NCBI GenBank assembly: GCA_963841635.1
Contig: CAWJDO010000002.1
Location: 4,216,001 to 4,280,000 of the forward strand
DNA length: 64,000 nucleotides
Source of the DNA: DASWZN01 sp963841635
GTDB lineage: Bacteria > Acidobacteriota > Terriglobia > Bryobacterales > Bryobacteraceae
Reading direction: 5' to 3'
The notes beneath the pieces are model-generated. The model did not search any database. It worked only from the letters and a program-made list of their open reading frames with translations, and was not told the DNA's origin. The position numbers were made by a program, and so were the translations under genes. This document shows, one piece after another, positions 52,283 through 61,015 of this stretch (its first letter is position 1; the number at the start of each line of letters is the position of its first letter).

Positions 52283-54160
52283 GTGGAATTCAAAGTGCTG
52301 CACGAGTTGCGGGGGCGCCGGGAGCAGCGTCTTCGCAATACCATGAATCCACGGGCGGGCACATTTTGGAGCGGCTGGCGGGAGCGCATCCACGCCCTGA
52401 GCAACGTCCCTCCTTTTCTTCGAATTGTCTGGGATTCCGGTCCGGCAGTAATCGCTGCCGGGATGACGTTCCGAGTGCTGGCCGCCCTGGCTCCGATCTC
52501 GCTGCTGGCGGTGGCGAAGAGGATTCTGGACTCGGTGCAGGCCCACCAGAGCGGCCATCCCCTGCCCTCGGATTTCTGGTGGTGGGTAGGGGCGGAGTGC
52601 GCGCTGGCGGCAGTTTCTGCACTGATGGGCCGCACCATCGCCTATTTCGACACACTGCTGGCGGATCGCTTCACGCGCCACGTCAGCGTGCTGGTGATGA
52701 AACACGCATCCAGGCTCGACCTGGCCTCCTACGAAGATCCGGCTTTCTACGACACTCTGGAGCGGGCCCGCGTCCAGGCCACCGACCGCATCGCCATGAT
52801 CCAGGCCACGGGCATGGCGCTGCAGCAGGCGATCGCGGCCGTCACGCTATCGGCGGGCATCTTCTGGTTCTCGCCCTGGTTGCTGGCGCTGCTGGTGGCC
52901 GCCGTGGTCCCGGCCTTCCTGGGCGAGAGCCATTTCGCTTTCATCGGCTACGCCCAGAACATCCGCCAGACACCGGTCAAGCGCCAACTGGATTACCTGC
53001 GCATTCTGGGAGCCAGCAAAGAGTCGGCCAAGGAACTGAAGCTGTTCGGCCTGAGCGGCTTTCTCTCCGGCGAGTACAAACGGCTCGCGGACGGCATTTA
53101 TACGGAGAACGTGGCTCTGGCACGGCGCCGGCTGGTGGCGGGAGGCCTCCTCTCGCTGCTCAGCACGGGCGGATACTACGGCGCTTACGCCTACGTGATC
53201 TATCGCACCGTGACGGGTGGCCTGACCTGGGGCACGCTGCAGTTCCTGGCGGGGGCCATCGCAGGAGCCAGTACCAACATACAGAACATCTTCTCCACCT
53301 TCGCTAGCATCGCCGACCAATCGCTGTTCCTCACCGACCTGGTGACGTTCCTGGCCGTGCGGCCGCGCCTGTTTTCGAAGCCCGATGCCCTGCCCGCACC
53401 CCGGCCCATACGCAGCGGGTTCTCGTTCGAGGATGTAAGTTTTTCCTACCCTGGCTCGCCGCGGCGCGTGCTCGACGGCCTCGACCTGCGCATCGAGCCA
53501 GGCGAGCGGATCGCGCTCATCGGCGAAAACGGACAGGGCAAGACCACCATCGTGAAGCTGCTGACGCGCCTTTACGATCCCACCGCCGGGCGAATCCTCC
53601 TGGACGGCGTAGACCTGCGGGACTACAGCGTGGAGGACCTGCACAGCCAGATCGGGGTCATCTTCCAGGACTTCGTGCGCTACGAGATGTCGGCGCGGCT
53701 GAACATCGCGGTCGGCAAGATCGGCGAGGCCCGTGAGGAAAGCATCCGCGTGGCGGCGAAAAAGGGCATGGCCGACAAAGTCATCGGGCGCCTGCCGGGA
53801 GGCTACGACCAGCTGTTGGGGCGGCGCTTCGAAGGCGGAGTCGATCTTTCCGGAGGCGAGTGGCAGAAGGTGGCGCTGGCCCGCGCCTATCTGCGCGACG
53901 CGCAGGTCCTGATACTGGACGAGCCCACGGCGGCCCTCGATGCGCGCTCCGAGCACGAGGTGTTTCAACGCTTCGCGGATCTGACCGAAGGCCGCATGGC
54001 CCTGCTGATCTCGCACCGTTTCTCCACGGTTCGCATGGCCGACCGAATCCTGGTCCTCGAAGACGGCCAGGTGGTGGAGCACGGCAGTCATGAACGGCTC
54101 ATCGCCTTGGGTGGCAGGTACGCCGGCATGTTCGAGTTGCAGGCATCGAGTTACAGATGA
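52283..54160 (+). CDS. ABC transporter, fused permease-ATPase (candidate glucan exporter)
   Basis: 625 residues (GTG 52283; ATG 52343 possible). An N-terminal six-helix permease (~residues 40-340) and an ATPase with Walker A GENGQGKTT (~414-422), Q-loop IGVIFQDF, signature DLSGGEWQK (~520), Walker B VLILDEPTAALD (~543) and H-loop LISHRFSTVR. Half-transporter, so probably a homodimer. The ATGA overlap with the synthase gene implies coupled translation, and the NdvA-NdvB pairing in rhizobia suggests export of the glucan made by the next gene. Confidence 0.9.
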   Translation: MEFKVLHELRGRREQRLRNTMNPRAGTFWSGWRERIHALSNVPPFLRIVWDSGPAVIAAGMTFRVLAALAPISLLAVAKRILDSVQAHQSGHPLPSDFWWWVGAECALAAVSALMGRTIAYFDTLLADRFTRHVSVLVMKHASRLDLASYEDPAFYDTLERARVQATDRIAMIQATGMALQQAIAAVTLSAGIFWFSPWLLALLVAAVVPAFLGESHFAFIGYAQNIRQTPVKRQLDYLRILGASKESAKELKLFGLSGFLSGEYKRLADGIYTENVALARRRLVAGGLLSLLSTGGYYGAYAYVIYRTVTGGLTWGTLQFLAGAIAGASTNIQNIFSTFASIADQSLFLTDLVTFLAVRPRLFSKPDALPAPRPIRSGFSFEDVSFSYPGSPRRVLDGLDLRIEPGERIALIGENGQGKTTIVKLLTRLYDPTAGRILLDGVDLRDYSVEDLHSQIGVIFQDFVRYEMSARLNIAVGKIGEAREESIRVAAKKGMADKVIGRLPGGYDQLLGRRFEGGVDLSGGEWQKVALARAYLRDAQVLILDEPTAALDARSEHEVFQRFADLTEGRMALLISHRFSTVRMADRILVLEDGQVVEHGSHERLIALGGRYAGMFELQASSYR

Positions 54161-57100
54161 CACCCGACGTATTTCTATCCCCGACGGCCCAGGTCCCCGC
54201 GCTGCCGCGTCTGCACGACGCCGGCGTGGCTGCCGCCGCATCCACCGGCAGAGCGCGGCCCCGCAGAGCGCGGCGGCTTCCGCCGTCCCGGGAACTGCTG
54301 AGGAAGATTGCGGTCGCCGCGCGCGGCGTCGATGCGGAGGCCAGGGCCTGCCTGGTGGAGAACCTGCGTGTGGTGCGCTCGGCGCTCAAGGGGCTGGACG
54401 GGCTCAACCGTTTTCTGCGCCGCTGTCCGGTGGTGACGGTGGCGTTTGGAGTGGAGAGCCCGCGCATCTGCGAGGTGGCACGCGACTATCTGCGCGTCAC
54501 GGCCGGACGGTTCAGCGAGCTCGAACTGGTGCGTTTCCTGCAGGGCTACCAGGAAGCGTCGCAACTCGAAGCCGAGGAAATCGACTACCTGAAGCCCGCG
54601 CTCCAATTCGCGATTCTGGAGCGGTTGGCCGTAGCACCGGGCGCCGCGTGGCCCGACCTTCTGACCAGCCTGCGCCGCGGCGAGGAGGCCTTCTGGAGGG
54701 AGCTCTCGGAATCCGTCAGCATCGTCGATAGCGTATTGAGGCGGGATCCCGCGTCGGTGTACGGCGCCATGGATCTGGACAGCCGTGAAGGCTACCGCCG
54801 CGAAATCGCCCGCCTGGCGCGCCGTTCGAACCGCAGCGGGGCCGGGATCGCGGAGAAAGCGGTCGCGCTGGCCGTCCAAGCGCGCGGCGTACACGTCGGC
54901 TTCTTCCTGGTGGGGCCAGGCGCGAAAGAACTGCGCGCCGCCATCGGATACCGCCGCACGCTGGCGGACCGTCTGGCCGGCGTTCCGGTCTCGAACCCGG
55001 TCCTTTACCCGGCGACGATCGAGGCGCTGACCTTCTTCATCGTGACCGCCCTGGTAAGCCAATTGCGCGCACCCGGGGCGCTCCTGGCGGCGTCTTTGCT
55101 CCTGCTGCTGCCGGCTTCGCAGGCCGCGGTGGATCTACTGAATCAATTCATCGGCTTTCTGGTTCGCCCGCGCGCGCTCCCCAAGCTGGACTTCTCGGAA
55201 GGCATCCCGGACGATTGCGCCACCATCGTCGCCGTCCCGGCGCTGCTGTTGAACGAAAGCCAGACGCGCGAACTGGTGGCGGATCTCGAAATCCGCTACC
55301 TGGCCAACCGCGACCGCAACCTCTATTTCGCGCTGCTGACGGACGCGGCCGATTCCGACCGTCCCATAGACGAGCGCGATGCGCTGGCGGCCATCTGTGG
55401 CGGCCTCATCGAAGGGCTCAACCGCGAGTACGGCGCCGAAGGCCGCGCGCCGTTCTACCTGTTCCACCGCAACCGGGTCTTCAACGCGTCGGAGGGCCGC
55501 TGGATCGGCTGGGAACGAAAGCGCGGCAAGTTGCTGGACCTGAACCGGCTGCTCGGCGGCGGCGAGAACCGCTTCTCGTTCACCGCGGGCAACCTGGCGG
55601 CGCTTCCTCGCGTGCGCTACGTCATCACGCTCGATGCCGACACGCAGCTTCCGCGCGACTCCGCAGTCCGCCTGATCGGGGCCATCGCGCATCCGTTGAA
55701 CCGCGCCGTGGTGGACCCCGCCACGCGGACGGTGGTCAAAGGCTACGGCATTCTCCAGCCGCGCATCGGCATCAGCGTCCAATCCGCATCCCGCAGCCGG
55801 CTGGCCTCCCTCTACTCGGGCCAGACCGGGTTCGACATCTACACCCGCGCGGTCTCCGAGGTTTATCAGGATCTGTTCGGCGAAGGCATCTACACAGGCA
55901 AAGGCATCTACGACGTGGACGCGATGCGCGCGGTGCTGGAGGACCGCTTTCCCGACAACGTCCTGCTCAGCCATGACCTGATCGAAGGCGCGTACGCGCG
56001 CGTGGCGCTGGTATCCGATGTCGAGCTGATTGACGACTACCCGTCGCACTTCAGCGCTTACAGCCGCCGCAAGCACCGCTGGGTGCGCGGCGACTGGCAG
56101 ATCCTGCGCTGGCTTCTGGCGCGGGTGCCGGACGGGCGGGGCCGCGCGATCCGCAATCCGATCAGCGTTCTGTCGCAGTGGAAAATCGTGGACAACCTGC
56201 GGCGCAGCGTTCTCGAGCCGGCCATGTTGCTGCTCTTCGTGGCGGGCTGGCTATGGCTGCCCGGCAACTGTTGGTACTGGACCGCGGCGGCGCTGGCGAT
56301 CCTGCTGCTGCCGCCGCTGGCAGACGTGTTAGCCTCCATCACGCGCGAGCCGGCCCGGGAGGTGGCTGCGCGGTTCGCCACCGGCTGCGCGCGAGCGGTT
56401 CTGAGCCTGGTGTTCCTGCTGCACCAGTCGCTGCTCTCCATCGACGCGATCGTGCGCTCGCTGCTCAGAGTCTCCGTCACCCGGCGCAAGCTGCTCGAAT
56501 GGGAAACCGCCGCCGAGGCCGAAACGGAGACCGCCCGGAAATCCACCGTCGATACGTACCTCGAACGCACGCCGTGGTTCAGTGCGGCGATCGCGCTGGC
56601 AGTGTGGCTGGTCCGTCCGGCGGCGCTCTCCGCCGCGATGCCGATCCTGGTGCTGTGGTTCTCCTCCCGGGGCATTTCCGCCTGGCTCAATCGCGCGCCG
56701 CGCGCGGCCGGCCGCAAGATTCGCCCCAACGACTTGCTGCGCTTGCGCGACTGCTCCCAACGGATCTGCCAGTTCTTCGAGGACTGGAGTTCGCCTGCCA
56801 CCAACTGGCTCATCCCGGACAACGTGCGCGAGGATGGCAGGGCCGACCTGAAGCTCTCTCCCACCAATCTGGGCTTGTTGTTGAACGCGCGGATTGCCGC
56901 GGTGCACTTCGGAGCGCTGTCCCTCGAAGGCTTCGTCTGGGCAACGAAGAAGACTCTCGATCAGGCTGACCGGCTCACGAAATACCGCGGGCACCTGCTG
57001 AACTGGTACTCCATAGAGTCGATGGCGCCCGTGGAACCGCTGTTCGTCTCGACCGTGGACAGCGGCAACCTGGCGGCCTGCCTGTGGACGCTGAAGCAGG

Positions 57101-58005
57101 CGGCGCTCGCCTTCGCCGCCGACGCACCCGCGCTCGCCGGCGAACTCCGGGAAATCGCGGACACGTGCGAACGATGGGTCCGCGAGATGGATTTCGGCTT
57201 CCTGTATCAGCGCAATCGGAAGGCGCTTTCGGTCGGGTACGACGTGGCGTCCGAGCGGCTCGAAGCGGCCAGTTACGATCTGCTGGCATCGGAGGCGCGG
57301 ATCGCCTCTTTCGTGGCCATCGCCAAGGGCGACGTGCCGCTCGACGCCTGGATCCACCTGGGCCGCGCTCACACGGCCGTGGGGGGAGAGCGCGCGCTGC
57401 TCTCCTGGACCGGCACCATGTTCGAGTACCTGATGCCGCTCCTGTGGATGCGCCACCGTACGGGCACGATCACGGAGCGTAGCGCAGCAGCGGTGGTCCG
57501 CCTCCAGAGGCGCTTCGCGGCCCGCAAAGGCTTGCCGTGGGGCATCTCCGAATCGGGTTTTTTCGCCGGCGAGGGACTCGACTACGGATACTGCGCGTTC
57601 GGAATTCCCGCGCTGGCTCTGAAGGGCGCGGAGGCCGATGCGCTGGTGGTCGCCCCCTACTCGACCTTCCTGGCGCTGGCCGTCGATCCCGCGGCGGCGA
57701 TGGCCAACCTGCGGCGCGAGGAGGAGCTGGGCTGGCTGGGCCGCTACGGCTTCTACGAGGCAGTGGACTACGGCCACGCGCGCCCCGAGATCGTCCGCTC
57801 GTGGATGGCGCACCACCAGGGGATGAGCCTGCTGGCGGCCTGCAATCTGCTCTTCGACCGTCCGATGGAGCGCTACTTCCACGCCGAGCCGCAGGTGCTG
57901 GCGACGGAACTGCTGTTGGACGAGCGCGTGCCGCGCGCGTCTCTGGCGAAAGCCGAGAGGCAGGCCGCGCCGGCCGAGCAAGCGCTCGAAGCCCTGGCGG
58001 GCTGA
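54157..58005 (+). CDS. Cyclic beta-1,2-glucan synthase-like protein (GT84 plus cyclisation-like domain, no GH94)
   Basis: 1282 residues. Residues ~350-690 are the GT84 glycosyltransferase: ITLDADTQLPRDSAVRLI (acidic donor site), GKGIYDVDAM, VLLSHDLIEGAYARVALVSD and HRWVRGDWQILRW. They are flanked by membrane helices at ~290-340, 690-735 and 805-850. Residues ~860-1270 resemble the middle (GH189/glycoamylase-type) domain of NdvB: TNWLIPDNVRED, LSPTNLGLLLNARIAA, WISESGF-like WGISESGFFAGEGLDY and WMAHHQGMSLLAACNLLF. NdvB enzymes run to ~2800 residues with a C-terminal GH94 phosphorylase that sets ring size; here the gene stops just before it. Confidence 0.85.
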   Translation: MTPDVFLSPTAQVPALPRLHDAGVAAAASTGRARPRRARRLPPSRELLRKIAVAARGVDAEARACLVENLRVVRSALKGLDGLNRFLRRCPVVTVAFGVESPRICEVARDYLRVTAGRFSELELVRFLQGYQEASQLEAEEIDYLKPALQFAILERLAVAPGAAWPDLLTSLRRGEEAFWRELSESVSIVDSVLRRDPASVYGAMDLDSREGYRREIARLARRSNRSGAGIAEKAVALAVQARGVHVGFFLVGPGAKELRAAIGYRRTLADRLAGVPVSNPVLYPATIEALTFFIVTALVSQLRAPGALLAASLLLLLPASQAAVDLLNQFIGFLVRPRALPKLDFSEGIPDDCATIVAVPALLLNESQTRELVADLEIRYLANRDRNLYFALLTDAADSDRPIDERDALAAICGGLIEGLNREYGAEGRAPFYLFHRNRVFNASEGRWIGWERKRGKLLDLNRLLGGGENRFSFTAGNLAALPRVRYVITLDADTQLPRDSAVRLIGAIAHPLNRAVVDPATRTVVKGYGILQPRIGISVQSASRSRLASLYSGQTGFDIYTRAVSEVYQDLFGEGIYTGKGIYDVDAMRAVLEDRFPDNVLLSHDLIEGAYARVALVSDVELIDDYPSHFSAYSRRKHRWVRGDWQILRWLLARVPDGRGRAIRNPISVLSQWKIVDNLRRSVLEPAMLLLFVAGWLWLPGNCWYWTAAALAILLLPPLADVLASITREPAREVAARFATGCARAVLSLVFLLHQSLLSIDAIVRSLLRVSVTRRKLLEWETAAEAETETARKSTVDTYLERTPWFSAAIALAVWLVRPAALSAAMPILVLWFSSRGISAWLNRAPRAAGRKIRPNDLLRLRDCSQRICQFFEDWSSPATNWLIPDNVREDGRADLKLSPTNLGLLLNARIAAVHFGALSLEGFVWATKKTLDQADRLTKYRGHLLNWYSIESMAPVEPLFVSTVDSGNLAACLWTLKQAALAFAADAPALAGELREIADTCERWVREMDFGFLYQRNRKALSVGYDVASERLEAASYDLLASEARIASFVAIAKGDVPLDAWIHLGRAHTAVGGERALLSWTGTMFEYLMPLLWMRHRTGTITERSAAAVVRLQRRFAARKGLPWGISESGFFAGEGLDYGYCAFGIPALALKGAEADALVVAPYSTFLALAVDPAAAMANLRREEELGWLGRYGFYEAVDYGHARPEIVRSWMAHHQGMSLLAACNLLFDRPMERYFHAEPQVLATELLLDERVPRASLAKAERQAAPAEQALEALAG

Positions 58006-58018
58006 GGCGACTGGCCCC

Positions 58019-58053
58019 AGCACCGAACCGCGCGCGTAAGCAAGCGGACATAC
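58019..58053. repeat. ACCGAACCGCG family, GCGCGTAAGCAAGC variant
   Basis: CACCGAACCGCGCGCGTAAG then CAAGCGGACA. A near-identical variant is at 60955. Non-coding. Confidence 0.55.
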
Positions 58054-58090
58054 CATTCTGCATAGGGCCGCGAACGTCCAAAGCATTGTT

Positions 58091-58177
58091 GGCCACGGAT
58101 GAACACGGATGAACACGGATGAACACGGATGGCAAAAAAGATGTGTTGTCCGCGTTCATCCGTGTTCATCCGTGGCC
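58091..58177. repeat. GGATGAACAC palindromic repeat element
   Basis: GGCCACGGATGAACACGGAT with two more GAACACGGAT units, a short A-rich centre, then the inverted arm TTCATCCGTGTTCATCCGTG and GGCC. Full palindrome with GGCC ends, like 61922-61988. Confidence 0.9.
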
Positions 58178-58210
58178 CCTGCCGCTGAGAATGCGTTTGA
58201 TTGTGCGAGA

Positions 58211-58220
58211 CTGTATACAG
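58211..58220. promoter_or_regulatory. Candidate antitoxin operator CTGTATACAG
   Basis: A perfect 10-bp palindrome 11 bases before the antitoxin ATG. Ribbon-helix-helix antitoxins usually repress their own operon by binding such sites; it may also overlap a -10 box (TATACA). Confidence 0.5.
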
Positions 58221-58231
58221 GTGAGCACAAC

Positions 58232-58489
58232 ATGAGCGAAACGCTTTCCATACGGCTTGACGCCGGGACGAAGTTGCGGCTGGACACGCTGGCAAAGCGC
58301 TCGAAACGCTCGAAGTCCTTCCTGGCGGCCGAAGCGATTGCGGCATACGTCGAGGCCGAGGAGTGGCAACTAGGCGAGATTGAGGCCGGACTCGAGGAGT
58401 TGAACGCCGGCGAGGGAGTGGGCCACGAGAGGGTTTCGAAGTGGCTACGGTCCTGGGGGCAGAAGGCCGGGACGAAAGCGCCGCGATGA
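58232..58489 (+). CDS. Ribbon-helix-helix antitoxin (RelB/ParD-like)
   Basis: 85 residues. MSETLSIRLDAGTKLRLDTL, then AKRSKRSKSFLAAEAIAAYV, is a ribbon-helix-helix DNA-binding domain. An acidic helix (EEWQLGEIEAGLEELNAGEG) that would wrap the toxin follows. ATG at 58232; ORFs starting earlier run through the GGATGAACAC repeat. Overlaps the toxin start by ATGA. Confidence 0.88.
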   Translation: MSETLSIRLDAGTKLRLDTLAKRSKRSKSFLAAEAIAAYVEAEEWQLGEIEAGLEELNAGEGVGHERVSKWLRSWGQKAGTKAPR

Positions 58490-58770
58490 AGGCGGTCTGG
58501 TCCCCCCGTGCGATCCGGCACCTCACAGCTCTTCGAGAGCATATTGCGCGGGACTCAGCTCAGAACGCGGCGGCGGTGGCGGGACGGATTCTCCGCGCCA
58601 TCGAGGTTCTCAAAACGCAACCAGGGATGGGGCGGCCGGGCAGAGTGGCTGGGACTCGAGAGCTTGTAATCTCAAGCGTTGGGCTCATCGTTCCGTACAG
58701 GGTGCGTGACGGCGGCTTGGAGATCATTGCGGTATTCCACGGCCGGCAGCGTTGGCCCGAGGCGCTATGA
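58486..58770 (+). CDS. RelE/ParE family toxin
   Basis: 94 residues. AVWSPRAIRHLTALREHIAR, then a long helix, GMGRPGRVAGTRELVISSVG and LIVPYRV, ending in IIAVFHGRQRWPEAL, is the ParE/RelE fold, with the GTRELVI and H-G/A-R-Q-x-W-P signatures typical of ParE-type toxins. These poison gyrase (ParE) or cut mRNA (RelE); the ending favours ParE. ATG at 58486 overlaps the antitoxin stop. Confidence 0.88.
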   Translation: MKAVWSPRAIRHLTALREHIARDSAQNAAAVAGRILRAIEVLKTQPGMGRPGRVAGTRELVISSVGLIVPYRVRDGGLEIIAVFHGRQRWPEAL

Positions 58771-58854
58771 ACGTTGTCCTGGAGCCTCCCGGCTTTCGCA
58801 ATATCGGCACAACCCGTGGCTTTTGAATCACGGACACGCAGCCGCTAATCCACT

Positions 58855-59105
58855 ACGAAGCGGTGGAGTACGGCCACCTGAGCCCCGAGATCGTCCGCTC
58901 GTGGATGGCGCACCACCAGGGGATGAGCCTGCTGGCGGCCTGCAATCTGCTCTTCGACCGTCCGATGGAGCGCTACTTCCACGCCGAGCCGCAGGTGCTG
59001 GCGACGGAACTGCTGTTGGACGAGCGCGTGCCGCGCGCGTCTCTGGCGAAAGCGGAGAGGCAGGCCGCGCCGGCCGAGCAAGCGCTCGAAGCCCTGGCGG
59101 GGTGA
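58855..59105 (+). pseudogene. Second copy of the glucan synthase 3' end
   Basis: 58883-59104 is almost base-identical to 57786-58004 (WMAHHQGMSLLAACNLLF to the stop). The first ~28 bases (YEAVEYGHLSP) differ from the parent (YEAVDYGHARP) in a way that still encodes the family motif. No start codon or upstream domain. Lies 85 bases after the toxin gene. Confidence 0.9.
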
Positions 59106-59117
59106 GCTAGGGTGTTC

Positions 59118-59651
59118 TCAGCCCCCTCCGCAAAGCCTGGATACCTGGGTCCTTCCCAAGTAATCGCGCCATCCATGAACTGTTCGTGTCCGTTCGGCTT
59201 CGGTGCCACCGCTATAGATGGAACCGAAGTCCTGGCCGGTTATTTGGTTCAGGATGGCGGCCAGCGCTTCGACGACCTGTTGCGGACCGTATAGACGCCT
59301 TGCCTCGAACGCGTCCGGCGACTTGTTCCTGAGCGCAATACTGTGCTCAGGGAGGGGCCTCCTGTCGTCCATTCGCGCGATAATTGCTGGAACCGCGGGG
59401 CATCCAAGCGCTTCGAGATCGGCAAACGCCTTCTGCTCGGTCCTGCGGTGCAGCATCTTTTCAATCAGGCGCCCGACCTGCTTGTCAACGTTCGGAACCC
59501 GTGGCCCGCATCGAGGAACTGCAGCCGACGACGGCCCATAATTCTTCGAGGGTCGTTCTGTGCCTTGCTCCGCTACCGGCGTCTGTGCCAAAGCCGTGTA
59601 CGCTGACACAACGATTAGCGCGGTGATCCGAAACATGCGCCTAGAATACAT
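59118..59651 (-). CDS. Secreted hypothetical protein (HEAT-like, acidobacterial family)
   Basis: 177 residues with a signal peptide (MFRITALIVVSAYTALAQ, start ATG 59651 or 59636). CGPRVPNVDKQVGRLIEKML, KAFADLEALGCPAVPAIIAR, MDDRRPLPEHSIALRNKSPD and QVVEALAAILNQITGQDFG form a helical, HEAT-like unit; I recognise it as a repeated acidobacterial hypothetical family without known function. It lies between the second and third copies of the glucan synthase 3' end. Confidence 0.7.
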   Translation of the reverse strand: MYSRRMFRITALIVVSAYTALAQTPVAEQGTERPSKNYGPSSAAVPRCGPRVPNVDKQVGRLIEKMLHRRTEQKAFADLEALGCPAVPAIIARMDDRRPLPEHSIALRNKSPDAFEARRLYGPQQVVEALAAILNQITGQDFGSIYSGGTEAERTRTVHGWRDYLGRTQVSRLCGGG

Positions 59652-59702
59652 CAGACGAACCCTGGGGCAACCAGTTCTGAGGCCTCGGTCCGACCGTATC
59701 GC

Positions 59703-59810
59703 TTGGTGCGGGCGACGGAACTGCTGCTCGAAGAGCGCGTGCCGCGGGCGTCTCCGGCGGATGCGGAGCGCCAGGCCGCGCCGGCGGAAGAAGCGCTAGA
59801 AGCTATCTGA
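59703..59810 (+). pseudogene. Third, diverged copy of the glucan synthase 3' tip
   Basis: Encodes VRATELLLEERVPRASPADA, then ERQAAPAEEALEAI and a stop, against VLATELLLDERVPRASLAKA and ERQAAPAEQALEALAG in the parent. Roughly 85% base identity over ~100 bases. Confidence 0.8.
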
Positions 59811-59946
59811 TCCCGCGTCCCGGTGCTAGAATCTTGGTTTGACGCGCACAGTCCTTGCCTGATCGGGGTGACCGCGGCTGACATCCGGCCAAGCTCACCC
59901 CAGGTGCACCTCCCCGTCCACCGTAACCAGGCAAGGAGCATCCACA

Positions 59947-60942
59947 ATGGATTTCGAAAGCACCGCCCCGGCGCGCCTGCGCCCCGGGCAGCAAATAGCG
60001 CGCGTCTGCGCGATCCAGGGCGAACGCGCACGCGTGATTCTGGATGGCGCCGAACTCGAGGCCGTCGCAGCGGGCGCGCTCACCTACACGGCAGCTGGCG
60101 CAGCCGACCTCCCCGTCACCGGAGACTGGGTCGCCATACGGCGGGTCGACCCCGCGTTGGCGCTCATCGAGCAGGTCCTGCCGCGCCGGTCGAAAATCGC
60201 GCGCCGAGCCGCGGGACGCCGCGCCGAAGAGCAGGTACTCGCGGCCAACGTCGATCTGGCGTGGATCGTCTGCGGTCTCGGAGCCGATTTCAACATCCGC
60301 CGCCTCGAGCGCTATCTGGCGATTGCCCGGGAATGCGGCGTCGATCCGGTGATCGTTCTCAACAAAGCCGATCTGTGTCCCGATCCCGACGCCGCTCTCG
60401 ATGAGGTGCGCCGCGCAACGCGATGTGCGCACGTCCTGGCGATCAGCGCGCAAACCGGTTTCGGCTGCGAGGCCATCGAGGCGACCCTCGCTCCCGGTAT
60501 CACCGCCGTACTCCTGGGCTCGAGCGGCGCGGGCAAGTCGACCCTGCTCAACCGAATCCTCGGCGCCCAGGTGCACAGGACCGCGCCCACCCGGGAGTCC
60601 GGAGACCGCGGCCGTCACACCACCACGGCCCGTGAACTCATCGAACTCCCCTCCGGCGCCTCGCTGATCGACACCCCCGGCCTGCGCGAGATCCAGCTAT
60701 GGGCCAGCGCCGATACCGTCAGCGCTGTATTCGACGACATCGCGGAACTCGCGGCGCAATGCCGTTTCGGCGATTGCACCCACACGGGCGAGCCTGCCTG
60801 CGCGGTGCGCGACGCGGTGGACGCCGGACGCCTGGCAAGCTTCCACAAGCTGCGACGCGAAGCCGACCACCTCACCGAGAAGCAGCGCTGGCGCGCCATT
60901 CACAAGGCCGCCCGCCAGTTCTACAAGCTCAGAGGAAGATGA
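59947..60942 (+). CDS. rsgA: Ribosome small subunit-dependent GTPase A
   Basis: 331 residues. An N-terminal OB domain, then the circularly permuted GTPase with G4 VLNKADL (~residue 139), G1 LLGSSGAGKSTLLN (~190), the switch RHTTT and G3 LIDTPGLRE (~242), and a C-terminal zinc motif CRFGDCTHTGEPAC. Assists late 30S maturation. ATG at 59947. It stands alone. Confidence 0.95.
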   Translation: MDFESTAPARLRPGQQIARVCAIQGERARVILDGAELEAVAAGALTYTAAGAADLPVTGDWVAIRRVDPALALIEQVLPRRSKIARRAAGRRAEEQVLAANVDLAWIVCGLGADFNIRRLERYLAIARECGVDPVIVLNKADLCPDPDAALDEVRRATRCAHVLAISAQTGFGCEAIEATLAPGITAVLLGSSGAGKSTLLNRILGAQVHRTAPTRESGDRGRHTTTARELIELPSGASLIDTPGLREIQLWASADTVSAVFDDIAELAAQCRFGDCTHTGEPACAVRDAVDAGRLASFHKLRREADHLTEKQRWRAIHKAARQFYKLRGR

Positions 60943-60954
60943 ACTCGATGCCCT

Positions 60955-60988
60955 GGCACCGAACGGCGCGCGTGAGCAAGCGGATGCC
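60955..60988. repeat. ACCGAACCGCG family, GCGCGTGAGCAAGC variant
   Basis: CACCGAACGGCGCGCGTGAG then CAAGCGGATG, directly after rsgA. Matches the copy at 58019. Confidence 0.5.
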
Positions 60989-61015
60989 CGCGCCATTTTG
61001 TTACACTCCCTCACG

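Noticed and set aside
56329..58116. 595-residue minus-strand ORF opposite the glucan synthase
   Set aside because: Arg/Gln-rich shadow that also runs into the GGATGAACAC repeat.
58091..58177. Rho-independent terminator for the glucan synthase
   Set aside because: The long palindrome recurs elsewhere as a repeat family, starts 86 bases after the stop and has no T-run, so it is listed as a repeat.
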